Assembly: GCA_030431255.1 (NCBI GenBank) | Contig: JAUIJL010000001.1 | Coordinates: forward strand, 310,001-374,000 | Length of the DNA: 64,000 nt | Source: Thermoanaerobaculia bacterium | GTDB taxonomy: Bacteria > Acidobacteriota > Thermoanaerobaculia > Multivoradales > J023 | Reading direction: 5' to 3' | Part shown: positions 9,101-18,762 of the stretch, in pieces | How the letters are laid out: the number at the start of each line of letters is the position of its first letter | Numbering within the stretch: position 1 is the first letter of the stretch | Program-made: the position numbers and the translations under genes | The notes under the pieces: generated by a model | The model's database searches: none | Told to the model about the DNA's origin: nothing | What the model saw: only the letters and a program-made list of their open reading frames with translations

Positions 9101-12100
9101 GCTCGCCTCGTTGGAGGTAGAGCTGCATTGGACCACCTTCGATGGTTCCGAGGGATCCGAAGCCCTGTGCGGCCCGAATCGCTGCGATCCCCCGGCGCCC
9201 GAGAGCCGGGAGGTGCTCTTCGCCTTGCCCACGGGTCCTCCCGGGGGTGTCGGCGCGCGATACCAAATCCGGGTCCTGGCCGAAGACGTGGCCGGAAATA
9301 CGGCCGAGGGCTTCAGCGGCGAGTTCTTGATGGTGTCCGAAGACCAAAGCCGCCGGACCCTCTTTTTAACTCACCGTGGACGCTTGGAAGAGGTGTTTTC
9401 ACCCGCAGAAATTGAAGCGCTCTTCGCATCCCTACGCCAATTGGCCAACCATCCCCGGGTGGCGGGCTTGATCGTCGATTTGCAGCAGAGCCCGGGATTC
9501 GACGCCCAGGCGCTCATGGACTGGCGAGATGGCCCGGGCGATCCGGAGCTGGCCAATCGAGTGCTGTTCGGAGATGGAGGAGCCCACGGCGTGGTCCTTG
9601 CCCTGCTCGAAGCCTATCCCGGAGTGGAGCATTTGGTGATCGTCGGAGGGGACGAGATCGTGCCCTTCGCCCGCCTGCCCGACGAATCCCCGATCCTACG
9701 GCCCAGCGATTACCGCGACCACCAGCGGGGTGAGCCCGGCAGTATTTTGGTGGCGCCGGAAACCGTAGGTGCTCTGGAGGCGGATCGCTACTTCAGCGAC
9801 GATCCCTTGGCGGTGCTCGAGCCCCTCAGTCCCGAGGATCTCAACGCCCACAGCTTGATGCTGCCCGATTTGAGCGTCGGTCGTTTGGTGGAGACCCCGG
9901 AGGAGATGAGCGGCGTCATCGATCGCTTTCTCGACCGCGACGGTGTCGTGGATTTGGGCGCGGGCGATGCGACGATGGGAGCAGGGCTCAGTGGCTACGA
10001 CTTCCTGACCGACGCTGCCTTGAGGGTGGCGTCGATTCTGGGAGCTTTGTTGGGTGAAAGCTCGGTGGATGCATCCCTGGCCGATGGGGTGTGGAGCGAT
10101 CCGGCACCGGATCCAGACGCCGCCCGCTCGGCCCTGCTCGACCTCTTGGAGGCCCCCAAATCCCTCTACGGACTCTTCGGCCATGCCCACCACCTCGGTT
10201 TGGGGGTTCCGGGGCTCGATCGATTCGACCAGCAGGCCTTGGACGGATTGGAGATCTCCGGTGGGGACCTCTGCGGCAATGTGGCGTCCGGCGGCTCATC
10301 GATCGATTGGGATTTGGCAGGCGCGGTGATCTACGGTGTCGGCTGCCACGGCGGCTTGTCCGTGCCCGACTCGTGTCCTGTCGAGGCTTCTTACGACCTT
10401 CCTCAGGCCCTGCTCGGCTCCGGGGCCTTGGGGTATTTGGCCAATTCCGGCTACGGCTGGGGTCTGCTCTACGGCATCGGCTACGCCGAGCGGTTAGTGG
10501 AGCTGTTCACCGAGCAGCTCGAGCTGGGAGCGGTGGAGCTAGGGGTGGCGGCCCGGCAGGCCAAGCGGCAATATCTGCTCGAAAACACTCGGCTCGACCC
10601 TTTCGACGTCAAGACCTTACAGCAGTGGATTCTTTTCGGGCTGCCCATGGTCGAGCTGCGTCCAGGATCGGGCGGGGATGGGCTCGGGCGCCAGGAGGAG
10701 GGGCAAGGCGTGCCCTTGGACCACGAGGTATCGAGCCCCGACGATCCCGATCTACCTCCCGGTTTGACCCGGGTCAGCACACGGATCGATTTTTCGGCGG
10801 AAGGGGTCTACCGCCTTTTCGATGCCGGCGGCGTCGAGCAGCCGGTGGGCACGCCGTGTCTGAGCCCTGAAGGTTGTTATTACGTCCTCAACGGCTTGAC
10901 CACCGGCGAGTCGGACCTGCCGGTAGAGCCCTTCTTCACCTACGACGCCCGGCTCTCGGGAGCCCGTCCGCGGGGTGTGCTGTGGCTCGGTGGCGAGGTC
11001 TCGGTGACCCCGGGTTGGGTCCCCGTCATCGGTCGCTTGGCCTCGAACGAGGATGAGAGTATCGAGGTGCTGCCGCCCAATCTGCCACTGATGGTGATGA
11101 CCGGGCCGATTCCCACGGAGCTCGGCAGCGGTTGTGCTCAAGGCGAGGTCACGCCCTTTGGTGGCCAAGGCGGAGACGCCGCTCGGGTGACGGTGACCGC
11201 CGGAATCACGGTCTACGATGATTTCGAGCTCGATTCGGCCTCCCACCACCGTTTTGATACCTATGAGCTTGAGACCTTCTATGCCGACGGTCCGTGCCCA
11301 GGGCAGGGACCGGAATTCGGTGATGGGCCCTTTGACGGTGCCTACCACCAGCGAGACGGAGCGGGTCTGCGCTTTGAGGTCCCGGTCAGCGATGCCGACG
11401 GGGTTTGGCGGGTGGTGGCGTTATGGACCTCGTCCGACGCCACGGCCTACTCGCCGGTGGAGCTTGAGCGGGGCGAGGACGGCGTGTTCCGCGGCCAGGT
11501 GCACCACGACGAGCTCAGCGGGTCGAACCTGACCTATTTGTTGCAGGCGGTGGACCGAAAGGGACGGGTGAGCTATCTACCGTTCGAAAGCCTTGATGAT
11601 CCCGCAGGCGCGGTGGGCACCGGGTTGCCGAGCTCGGGAATTCCTCTCGGATTGCCGCGCACGGTCCAAGTGGACCTCGAAGCACCGGCGTTGCCGCCCA
11701 CCCTGCGGGCCGTTCACACAGTACCGGAGTGGCGCCGGTTGAGCTCGGGTGATCGGCTCGACCTGGCGTTGGCGCGGCTCGATGTGGAGATCTCGGCCCC
11801 AGCGAATCCGCTGGCGGACATTCGCTTGATCGCCCTGGAGTCGGGTCAAGATCCCGTGTGCGCCGACGATCCTCTGAGCTGGCCGGGGCAGGTCTTTGCC
11901 GGTCCCACGGAAGAGATCTTAAGCCTGCGCTTGGGCGGATCCCCGCCACCGGCGGGCAGCTACCGCCTCCTGCTCTGCGATGTGCGAGATGTCCTTGGCG
12001 GAGCGTTTACAGAAACGTCGCTCGATTTTGAGCTCGAAACCGATCACTTGGTGTGGAACGGTGGCTTCGACATCGGGCTCGACGGGTGGTCGTCCGGCGG

Positions 12101-12602
12101 TGATCCAGCGGTCTTCTTCGTCGATCAAGACGCGTCCCAGGTGGCCGGCTCCTTCAGCCTACAGCTATCCGCGGGGCCGACCAGCCAACCCTCGGTGGAG
12201 CAATGCGTGGGGCTACCGGATCTGGACGGACCCAATGCCGTCTATCGGGTTGCCCTGCACGCCAGGACCGCCCACTGCGAAGGCGGTTTGGCCTTGGCCG
12301 GGCTTCGCCTCGAAGGATTCGCCGACGCCGCGTGCCAAGGTGCCACCGCCGAGCTCGGCGGCGTGGAGCTCGGTTTCTCCGATCCGGGTGAGCCAGGCCA
12401 TGATCACGGACAATGGGCCGGGGCGGATCGATATCTCAACGTGGCCGGCGAATGGGCTTCGGCCGGAATCGAGCTCTGGGCCACGGCCGACCGGCCGTGT
12501 GAGCTGTGGATCGACCAAGTGAGCCTCAGCCCGGCGATCGGGGCGATTTTCGTCGACGGATTTGAGAGTGGGGACCTGGGGCGATGGTCCACGGTCCCTT
12601 GA
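6135..12602 (+). CDS. Giant secreted Kelch-propeller / gingipain-type (C25-like) protein
   Basis: ATG 6135 follows GGGAGAAAGATC and opens a signal peptide (hydrophobic WIVALLGILAVMPVEA). The 2155-residue protein has three parts. Residues about 40-760 form a long series of Kelch units with recurring DGRVLVAGG-like strands. An Ig-like segment lies near 870-945. A C25 (gingipain-like) peptidase region starts near 1070 (RRTLFLTHRG) with a candidate catalytic His in LFGHAHH (about 1345) and Cys in GVGCHGG (about 1400). The C-terminal 700 residues look like beta-sandwich modules, and the protein ends IFVDGFESGDLGRWSTVP. In gingipains the His motif is GHG; here it is GHA, so activity needs testing. 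Several GGR/GGK-rich Kelch strands suggest an adhesive or substrate-binding role. Confidence 0.75.
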   Translation: MSKSLSAPMFEMGFHGFYLWIVALLGILAVMPVEAQDCGENDVGEGSWPAVGRLDRGREDAAIAPLGDGNMLLIGGFDGSSVLSSTRIFDGITGTFRNGPELTVARRGASATTFGDGRILVVGGQGADGRPVDSSELYDPATGEFGAPENMLTGRYEHTATLFDDGRVWVAGGSALPDGADDAEETATVEAYHPASGWTEQPDMEDARRGHTATRLDDGRVAIIGGRGAGFQQLASIELFDPSTDLWSLGSPIPDGRGEHATVALDDGRLVVFGGLAWQPGDPEPVASARTWISNPDLSSWTEWREMRDPRWRLSARRLADGKILVVGGKGNNTCDQWASVELFDPFTLVGGLPQLTTLAPLPLARYHFAMALLGDGRVLVAGGRNDEPSLLQLPSAYVFSLETGDFVPTGSLIESRKSTDAVLLPNGLVLVAVGRNGDGDLTGSAELFDLVSETFLPTGGVEEARTAATLSVLPDGRAVLVGGKGADGPLKTLDIYDAFHGTFTRHADVLVLGRQDHTTNVLADGSLLVCGGYIGGGAYGDTCERVTFGPGGPSSEIVAERPGLPWFRHSATLLADGRILLVGGSVAQTGSLVDIYDPFLGALTSHTPMQVARYRHGAASLPDGRVLITGGNEGILSAEIYDPATNSWSSVSDMDEGFNGHTSLSLADGSVLIFGDRGAGDPDSRSVFRFDVATGLFVRAGELETPRHDGASVVVADGRVLTLGGNDPLTEGIDTAELYSTFELPPGASVPMLEAPGGILDPLVDWVIPGTGLRAAFDSGDGGRLSAEDRLVLTLRSLSDGRVRRLEVVEVTANSVRVRAPARYPGDGGLFDPPPAGFHLLAPILGGRTGQGVIVEVSCGLAVADPEDQTVELRQEGRFEAIADGGRIYQWQRSDDAGATWQDIEGADAPVYLTPPALGTDHGSLFRAQVDAGCAGITTEPATLSVTDDEDPVVAVNRPAEGEVWLLSPAGGEQNRQVVTWSIQDDLPLASLEVELHWTTFDGSEGSEALCGPNRCDPPAPESREVLFALPTGPPGGVGARYQIRVLAEDVAGNTAEGFSGEFLMVSEDQSRRTLFLTHRGRLEEVFSPAEIEALFASLRQLANHPRVAGLIVDLQQSPGFDAQALMDWRDGPGDPELANRVLFGDGGAHGVVLALLEAYPGVEHLVIVGGDEIVPFARLPDESPILRPSDYRDHQRGEPGSILVAPETVGALEADRYFSDDPLAVLEPLSPEDLNAHSLMLPDLSVGRLVETPEEMSGVIDRFLDRDGVVDLGAGDATMGAGLSGYDFLTDAALRVASILGALLGESSVDASLADGVWSDPAPDPDAARSALLDLLEAPKSLYGLFGHAHHLGLGVPGLDRFDQQALDGLEISGGDLCGNVASGGSSIDWDLAGAVIYGVGCHGGLSVPDSCPVEASYDLPQALLGSGALGYLANSGYGWGLLYGIGYAERLVELFTEQLELGAVELGVAARQAKRQYLLENTRLDPFDVKTLQQWILFGLPMVELRPGSGGDGLGRQEEGQGVPLDHEVSSPDDPDLPPGLTRVSTRIDFSAEGVYRLFDAGGVEQPVGTPCLSPEGCYYVLNGLTTGESDLPVEPFFTYDARLSGARPRGVLWLGGEVSVTPGWVPVIGRLASNEDESIEVLPPNLPLMVMTGPIPTELGSGCAQGEVTPFGGQGGDAARVTVTAGITVYDDFELDSASHHRFDTYELETFYADGPCPGQGPEFGDGPFDGAYHQRDGAGLRFEVPVSDADGVWRVVALWTSSDATAYSPVELERGEDGVFRGQVHHDELSGSNLTYLLQAVDRKGRVSYLPFESLDDPAGAVGTGLPSSGIPLGLPRTVQVDLEAPALPPTLRAVHTVPEWRRLSSGDRLDLALARLDVEISAPANPLADIRLIALESGQDPVCADDPLSWPGQVFAGPTEEILSLRLGGSPPPAGSYRLLLCDVRDVLGGAFTETSLDFELETDHLVWNGGFDIGLDGWSSGGDPAVFFVDQDASQVAGSFSLQLSAGPTSQPSVEQCVGLPDLDGPNAVYRVALHARTAHCEGGLALAGLRLEGFADAACQGATAELGGVELGFSDPGEPGHDHGQWAGADRYLNVAGEWASAGIELWATADRPCELWIDQVSLSPAIGAIFVDGFESGDLGRWSTVP

Positions 12603-12625
12603 GGGCGGTTTCGGGTCGCGACTCG

Positions 12626-12654
12626 AACCTGGGATAGCTGCGCAATCCCAGGTT
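12626..12654. terminator. Hairpin between convergent genes
   Basis: Perfect 10-base inverted repeat AACCTGGGAT / ATCCCAGGTT with a 9-base loop, in the 111-base gap between the 3' ends of the Kelch/C25 gene and the kinase gene. No clear T-tract follows, so it may be Rho-assisted or only an mRNA 3'-end stabiliser. Confidence 0.6.
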
Positions 12655-12713
12655 AACGGTAGGAGTGCCCTCGGTATACCGCTCCTGCCGTGGGTGATCC
12701 GATGGTCATCGGC

Positions 12714-15488
12714 TTACGGCACGGCCTCTCCGTGCCGTAGCCGTTCGACCCTGGCCAAGCCCTCTTGGGCCCGAGCGGTATGGGCCGCCGGGTCGTCGAG
12801 CTCCTTCGACAGATCGATGGCTTTGGCGAAGGAGCTCTTAGCGGAGTCGAGCTCGCCGAGGTTGAGAAAGGAATCGCCTTGGAGCAATAGGGTGTAGATC
12901 TGGTGTGCAGGCTCGCCACCGCGTTCCGACTCTTCGAAATGGCCGAGGGCTTGGGGATAGAAATCCAAGGCTGAGCGGTGTCGTCCCAGGTTGGCTTCCA
13001 GCTCTCCCAGGTTGACCAGGGCGGAGCCTCGAAGCTGATGATGATCGATTTGCTCGGCCAGCTCCAGGCAACGCTTATAAAGGTCTGCAGCCCGATCCAG
13101 ATCGCCTGAGAGGTGATATACCACTCCGAGGTTGTTGGCGGTGGTCGCCGCCTCTCGCTGGGCGCCGATGCGCTCTAATCGCTCAAGGCTTGCCATCATG
13201 AGCGCCTTGGCTTCGTCCACCTGCCCGAGGTCGTTGAGCGCCATGCCTTCGTGCATCGACGCCTGGGCGTCTAGCGCTTCCACGGATTCGCCGTAGATGC
13301 CGGCGAGCTCGGCATATTTAATCCGGGCGCTTTGGAAGAGTTGGAGAGCGGCCGAGGCTTGACCCTGGTTGCGCATGAGGAGGCCCGCCCATTCCAAGGT
13401 TTGGGCTTCGAGCAACGGATCGTCGACGGCCGATAGCTCAGCCTGAGCCTTCTCAAGGGCTGCGCTCGCCTCCGAAGCTCGGTTTAACCCCTGGAGAGCG
13501 ATAGCCCGGTAGAGCAGGGCCAATCCCTTTGACCGGGAGGCCGCCAATTGCTGGGCATGCGCCAAGAAGTCGTCGGCAAGCCCGAGCGCTTGCTCGAATT
13601 GGGAGCTCTCGAGCAGCAGCCGCACGCGTGAGCGGGTCGCCGGCAGGCCCTTGAGGCTGCCATCTTTTTCGAGCTGATCCAAGACCGCCAACGCGTCCTC
13701 GGTGCTGACGGCTTCAGAGATTTCGAGCCATGCCCAGCCAGCTTCGAAATCGGTGCCAATGCTCTCATAGATCTGGCGTTTGGCGAGCGCTGCGCGTCGT
13801 GTTTTGGAGCTGAGCAAATCCCCTTGCAGGAGAATTTCTTGCTTCCAGTCGCCCAAAGCCGGCGATTCGAGGGCCTCTTCTACCGCGGCAGCCGCTCGGC
13901 GGCCGAAGCCCAGGTCGCGTAAGGCGTCGATCAACTGGGTTTGAATCGGCGCAGAGTCCGGTTCCTCGGCCAGGGCCAGCTCAAATAACCGGCGGGCGGC
14001 CATGGGAGTGGGAGCCAAGATTCCTCGGGCATAAAGGGCTCGGGCTTGCGCCTCGTTGGGCAGCTCCGCCCGCGCCCGGACGCGGGAAGCTCGGCTCGGC
14101 TGGATCGATGTCTGGCCGTAGAGCTGATCGGCCACTTGCTCGGCGAGCTTGGCGGCGGAGGTGCCGATGGAAGGGTCGAGGCGATAAGCGAGCTCACCGT
14201 CGGCGAGCCTGGCTGACGGCGTGACCCGCCACAAACCGCCCGTGCCGTCGTGGGCCTTGACCGTGCCGGCGATCCAACCGTCGATGCCCAGATATTGGGT
14301 CAACCTAGAGCCGTCTCGGGAAGCCTCAAATCCCGACGTTTCGATTTCTAGGTCCCGAAACGCGTCGAGCACCGTCTCGGGATCGACGATGCGCAACCCC
14401 GCCTGTTCCAGGTCCGCAGCGAGAGCCAACGAAAAGACCGCGGCTTGGTCCGGCTCGCCGTCGAACGGCAGCACGGCGAGCATTTGGCCGGTTGGGGGTG
14501 GAGGAGGTATCGGATCCGCCGGTATTTCTACGTCGTGTGCGGGGTCGTCCGGCTCGACGATTTCGAGGCCGATCCATATGGATACGCCAATGAGGAAGGC
14601 TGCCGCGAGCCAGAGGGCCCACCGAGCTTGCTGGGAAGGCTCATTCAGGCTTTGGACAATCTCATCCATCGACCCCGGCCGCCCCTCGAGATCCTTCCGA
14701 AGGCATCGATCCACCAGCTCGGAGAGCTCCACGGGAATAGACGAGTTGAGGCTGTGGGCCGGTGACGGATGCTTGAAGCGCAGGTTGTCTGAGGTTTCTA
14801 GCCGGTTCTCACCTCGAAACGGGCTGTGGCCGGTGAGCATGTGGTAAAGGGTCGCCCCAAAGGAGAAGATGTCCGTCGAAGGGCTCAGGGTCTCCCCGAG
14901 CAACTGCTCCGGGGACATATATTCGGGAGTCCCCAAGACCTGATCCGTCATGGTGTGACGGGTCGACTCGCTGAGGGGATTGAGGTCCTTCACCAGACCG
15001 AAATCCACTAGGACCAGTCGCTTTCCCCGCTCCGCCAACACGATATTCGCGGGTTTGACGTCGCGGTGGATCAGGTCATGACGGTGGATATGCTGCAGGG
15101 CCGAAGCGAGCTCTTGCGCATAACCCAAGGCTTTTTGAGGCTCGATCGACGTCACGTCGAGGAATCTATCCAGCGAGCTACCCGCCAGATGCTCCATGAC
15201 GATGGCGAATTTGGGCACCTCGGGGGGCTCCAATACCTCGAGGACCCGAACCACGTGGCGGTGGGGCTCTAGGGTGCTGAGCAGCGAGCCTTCTCGCAGG
15301 AAGCGCTTTCGCAGCTGAGCGATCTCCAGGGCGTCCAAACCATCGGTGCCGTGCTCGGAGATCCGCAACGTTTTTATCGCCACGATACGGCCCGAGTCCA
15401 TATGCTCAGCGCGAAATACCTCGCCCATGCCACCTCGGCCGAGGCGCTCCAACAGTCGATAGGGCCCGAAGCTCTGGGTTGTGCTCAT
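12714..15488 (-). CDS. PknB-type Ser/Thr protein kinase with C-terminal TPR-like region
   Basis: The N-terminal kinase domain has every key motif: glycine loop LGRGGMGEVF (16-25), VAIK Lys39, catalytic loop HRDVKPAN (141-148), DFG (162-164) and GTPEYMSPEQ. A single membrane helix spans about 290-311 (WALWLAAAFLIGVSIWIGLEIV) after the cytoplasmic kinase. Beyond it, an approximately 130-residue alpha/beta region (MLAVLPFDGEPDQ onward, resembling FlgO/adenylate-cyclase-associated regions) leads into TPR-type helical repeats to the end. The topology suggests an outward-facing sensor or scaffold coupled to a cytoplasmic kinase. Residues ALYARGILAPTPMAARRLFELALA mark the start of the repeats. The upstream 20 bases lack a strong Shine-Dalgarno. 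The physiological target is unknown. Confidence 0.88.
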   Translation of the reverse strand: MSTTQSFGPYRLLERLGRGGMGEVFRAEHMDSGRIVAIKTLRISEHGTDGLDALEIAQLRKRFLREGSLLSTLEPHRHVVRVLEVLEPPEVPKFAIVMEHLAGSSLDRFLDVTSIEPQKALGYAQELASALQHIHRHDLIHRDVKPANIVLAERGKRLVLVDFGLVKDLNPLSESTRHTMTDQVLGTPEYMSPEQLLGETLSPSTDIFSFGATLYHMLTGHSPFRGENRLETSDNLRFKHPSPAHSLNSSIPVELSELVDRCLRKDLEGRPGSMDEIVQSLNEPSQQARWALWLAAAFLIGVSIWIGLEIVEPDDPAHDVEIPADPIPPPPPTGQMLAVLPFDGEPDQAAVFSLALAADLEQAGLRIVDPETVLDAFRDLEIETSGFEASRDGSRLTQYLGIDGWIAGTVKAHDGTGGLWRVTPSARLADGELAYRLDPSIGTSAAKLAEQVADQLYGQTSIQPSRASRVRARAELPNEAQARALYARGILAPTPMAARRLFELALAEEPDSAPIQTQLIDALRDLGFGRRAAAAVEEALESPALGDWKQEILLQGDLLSSKTRRAALAKRQIYESIGTDFEAGWAWLEISEAVSTEDALAVLDQLEKDGSLKGLPATRSRVRLLLESSQFEQALGLADDFLAHAQQLAASRSKGLALLYRAIALQGLNRASEASAALEKAQAELSAVDDPLLEAQTLEWAGLLMRNQGQASAALQLFQSARIKYAELAGIYGESVEALDAQASMHEGMALNDLGQVDEAKALMMASLERLERIGAQREAATTANNLGVVYHLSGDLDRAADLYKRCLELAEQIDHHQLRGSALVNLGELEANLGRHRSALDFYPQALGHFEESERGGEPAHQIYTLLLQGDSFLNLGELDSAKSSFAKAIDLSKELDDPAAHTARAQEGLARVERLRHGEAVP

Positions 15489-15811
15489 TGCATAGAGAGT
15501 CGGCTAAAAAATATTTCAACTTATCAGCAAGGGAGCCCCGGGATCTCCACAGATCCGGCAATGGGTCCCACGGCTTTTCGCCGGCGATACGAGAAGAAGA
15601 TCGAGCAACAAGATGATCGGCCTAGCGATTATCTCACAAGCGGATGCCGGTGCCGACTCCTTCGCAGACCGCGGGCTTTTTCGTCGAATTGGTCGGGCTC
15701 TTCGACTTTCTCGAAGCGAATCATTGGATTGCCTCGGAACGACGCTCGACCCACACAACCCAGCGGGGCCAGAAAGGATCGCGGCCGGCGAGCGGAGCGC
15801 AGACGGGCCTG
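15489..15811. other. Gap between two minus-strand genes, no gene seen
   Basis: A 323-base gap. It has an A+T-rich patch (15502-15520) just upstream of the kinase start that could hold its promoter, but no box combination is convincing. I see no RNA gene, repeat or conserved short frame here. Confidence 0.4.
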
Positions 15812-18586
15812 CTAGGCCGGCAGCTCCTCCGTGATCTCCGCCACCAACTCCTCGGCCCGCTCCCGTTCGTCGTCGGAGGCTTTGAGCGCGGCACAGGGCT
15901 CGAGGATCTGGAGGGCCAAGCGTAGGATTTCTTCCGGCTCAGAGACGGATTCCAGGGGGATGGGTCGGCGCCGGGCTTCGCAGGGATCACGGTCTTCGGC
16001 TCGCTTCTGTAGGGCTTCGGCGGCGTCGCAACGCCCATAGACCTCGGCAGTGGCATCGAAGCGAGCGGGGAAGATGTGGGGGTGTTCTTGCTCGGCTTCC
16101 GACAGACGTCCGAGGGCTAGCAGCGACGTCCAGAGGTGGTAGCGGTTGACGTGGACCCTGATCTCGGCGGCGAGCAGGTCGTGGAGCATGGGCTCGGCTT
16201 CGTGGTAGGCGCCTGCGGAGAAGAGCTGATTGGCCAGCTCTTGGCGGGCGAAGAGGCCTGCTTCGGCAACGGTTTCGTCGGCATCGGCGGCGAGGCGAGC
16301 CAAGGTTTCGCCCGTGATCTTCCAGCGCTGCAAAACCTGAGTCGGGGCGTAGGAATCGAGCTGTGAGTGTAGAGCCTCGGCGATCCATCGACGATTCTCG
16401 GGCTCGTCGGAGTCGGCCAGGCTCACCAGGAATTTCAGCCGTTGATTGCGATTGCGGGTGCCGGCGGCGAGCCATTGCTCGAAGTCTTGCTCGGCCGGCC
16501 CGCGATGGCGGACGGCCTCCATCATATTCGACGGCAAACCTTCGAGCTGCTCGTCGGAAGGATCTTTGGGGGCACCGGCAAAGCCGCGGAAGCCCAGCCT
16601 TAGACAACGTAGCGCAGACTCCCGATGTCCTTCTCGGAGCAAGAGCCGACCCAGCTCTTGCCAGGCGCCGGCCATGTCTTGATCGTCGAGCTGCCAGGGG
16701 GATGGCCATTGGACCTGCCAATCCAGGGAAAGGGTGACGTCGCGTCCCAGAACCACGTCCCAGACCCACAGGGCTAAGCGGCGGACGGTGGCGGGGGAGC
16801 CGACGTGGACGTGATCCCCCAGCCGCGCCTGGAGGCGATCCTCTTCGGGGTGGTACGAAATGCTCAGATCTGCAGGCCACGGCCATTCCGCCTCGGTTCC
16901 CATGTCGTCGCAAGTGACTTCCCGCAGGTGACGTAGGGTCGCTGTGACGAGCTCTCGAGCGGCCTCGACAGTGGCGGAGGTCGCCGCGTCGGAGCCCACT
17001 GCGTCGGGGCCCACCGCCTCGGGCTCTCCAGCCTGGGAAGTTGGGCCGGCATTCAACTTGGACATCATGTTGGCGAGCGCTTCCGCGGCGCTCCCCGTAG
17101 TCGTCTTGGACACCGTCACGGCGGTCACGGCGTCCACCGATGTCGGCTCGGTGATCCGCTGGGGTAGCTGGAGCCCTTCCAGCTCTTCGGCCGAGAGCCC
17201 TTCAGCCAGCTCCCGCATTTGGGCATCGAATCGCCCGCGTCGCCAAGTCAGACCGAGGGCTTGGTCGAGTCGGTCGGCCTCGACCAGCCGGCGCAAGGCG
17301 TCCATGGGGCGATTTTGCTCGAGATCCAGCAACGCCGCGACTTCATGTAGGTCGGCGGTGAAACCCCTGCGTCCTCGGAGCTCGTCCCGCTCCGTGTCGG
17401 AGCTCGCCGCTTCCATGGTCCGTAAATCCTCTTCCGTCCTCGATCGAGCCGATTCCAAGGCCTCGACAAGGTGGTGTCGGGCACGCCGTAAATACGCGTC
17501 GCGGACCTCGCCCTTGGGTGGTTTCAGCTTCTTCTTACGGCGCAAGCGATCCGCGCACGGGTCGCCGCCCTGGGCTTTTGCCAGAAGGGCCCGCGCGACC
17601 CGACCCAAGCCGACGATGCGCGCGTCGGTCCAATCGCCGTGCTCGAAGAAATTGGCCGCCAAACGCACGGTTTGGTCGGCTTCGGCGACCTTCGAAAGGG
17701 TGCTCCAGGCCGCTTCGGCTGCGGCTTCATCGCCCTCCGCTAGGCAGGCTTCCCACAGACGCCAAGCCTGAATGTCCGTATGGAATTCCGCCTCCATCAG
17801 CACCGCCAAATGGGGCAGGATCTCCGGATAGGCCCCGTGGCACCACAATTTCCAAGTCAAATAGTCGAGGCCCCGCAAGCCTTCCTCGCGCACGGCCGGT
17901 ACCGGATCTTGCGCCAGCTTCAGGAGAGCCGGTCCGGCGTGTTGATTAAAGATCAGTCGATTGGAGCTACTCAAATGCCACAGCGCGGAATGCAGCTTCT
18001 GGGCGCAGCACCAGCGCTCGTAGGGATCTTCATGGTCGGCGAAGGGCGCGGCCTTCTTGGCCAGCGCGTTCGGGGTGGTCGACGCCGACGTGGCCTGATC
18101 CAGCTCGCTGCTGGGGTTTATCTCGTCTTCGATCTGCTCAAGCAGCCGCTGCTCCGACTCCGTGCCGGTCATCGACAATGCCGAGACGTCGAGACCGCGG
18201 CGCAAGCAGAAAAGACCTTCTTGCCGTTCCCCGGCCTCGATCCACGCCAGACCCGCTCGGCTCAAAGCCCGCCGGGCCTCGCGGTCGGTCAGCTCCTCGA
18301 CATCACCGTTTTGGCCGATCGGCGGCTCCAGCATCGCCCGCGATCCGTGCAATCGACCCGAATGAAACCCCCAAACCTCGGCGGCGAGCAGCAGCGGTGC
18401 CGACAGTCGGCCACGCACCGTGCGCTGGGGCTGCCCGTCGGTTCCGGGCAGCTCCACGATGAGGTCCGGACCTTCGACGCTCAGCTCGATGTTTTCAATC
18501 GGTGGGTGGTCGGGAAATCGTTCCTTGCCGTAGACGGCGAGGGCTTCGAGGACGGAGGGGCGGAGGGTTCGGCTGAGATTCGACAT
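15812..18586 (-). CDS. Helical-repeat protein with two related halves, function unknown
   Basis: I do not recognise this 924-residue soluble protein. It lacks a signal peptide and membrane helices and is rich in Ala, Leu and Glu, with TPR/HEAT-like helix pairs. The N- and C-terminal halves look like copies of one unit. Each has a short beta-rich region, then a helix pair ending in a leucine/cysteine-rich motif (EGLFCLRRGL in one half, SALRCLRLGF in the other), then a longer helical block containing a WRLWEACLAEGD or YHLWTSLLALGR strip. A low-complexity Ala/Glu/Ser linker lies between the halves (about residues 490-550). It lies 323 bases upstream of the kinase gene on the same strand; no functional link is shown. 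It could be a scaffold or adaptor. Confidence 0.6.
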   Translation of the reverse strand: MSNLSRTLRPSVLEALAVYGKERFPDHPPIENIELSVEGPDLIVELPGTDGQPQRTVRGRLSAPLLLAAEVWGFHSGRLHGSRAMLEPPIGQNGDVEELTDREARRALSRAGLAWIEAGERQEGLFCLRRGLDVSALSMTGTESEQRLLEQIEDEINPSSELDQATSASTTPNALAKKAAPFADHEDPYERWCCAQKLHSALWHLSSSNRLIFNQHAGPALLKLAQDPVPAVREEGLRGLDYLTWKLWCHGAYPEILPHLAVLMEAEFHTDIQAWRLWEACLAEGDEAAAEAAWSTLSKVAEADQTVRLAANFFEHGDWTDARIVGLGRVARALLAKAQGGDPCADRLRRKKKLKPPKGEVRDAYLRRARHHLVEALESARSRTEEDLRTMEAASSDTERDELRGRRGFTADLHEVAALLDLEQNRPMDALRRLVEADRLDQALGLTWRRGRFDAQMRELAEGLSAEELEGLQLPQRITEPTSVDAVTAVTVSKTTTGSAAEALANMMSKLNAGPTSQAGEPEAVGPDAVGSDAATSATVEAARELVTATLRHLREVTCDDMGTEAEWPWPADLSISYHPEEDRLQARLGDHVHVGSPATVRRLALWVWDVVLGRDVTLSLDWQVQWPSPWQLDDQDMAGAWQELGRLLLREGHRESALRCLRLGFRGFAGAPKDPSDEQLEGLPSNMMEAVRHRGPAEQDFEQWLAAGTRNRNQRLKFLVSLADSDEPENRRWIAEALHSQLDSYAPTQVLQRWKITGETLARLAADADETVAEAGLFARQELANQLFSAGAYHEAEPMLHDLLAAEIRVHVNRYHLWTSLLALGRLSEAEQEHPHIFPARFDATAEVYGRCDAAEALQKRAEDRDPCEARRRPIPLESVSEPEEILRLALQILEPCAALKASDDERERAEELVAEITEELPA

Positions 18587-18762
18587 AGGGCTGGACTACG
18601 TGATTCGGTGGGTGTGAGTTGCACTTTACAGACGGTTTGGGCCTCGAGAAATGACACAAAAATAGGCCCACTTCCGCCCTGATCAACAAGAGACGGCCGA
18701 GCCCGAGGCCGTCTTCCCATTTCGGATTTGCATTCTCCTCAATCGAGTTAAGGAATAAAACC

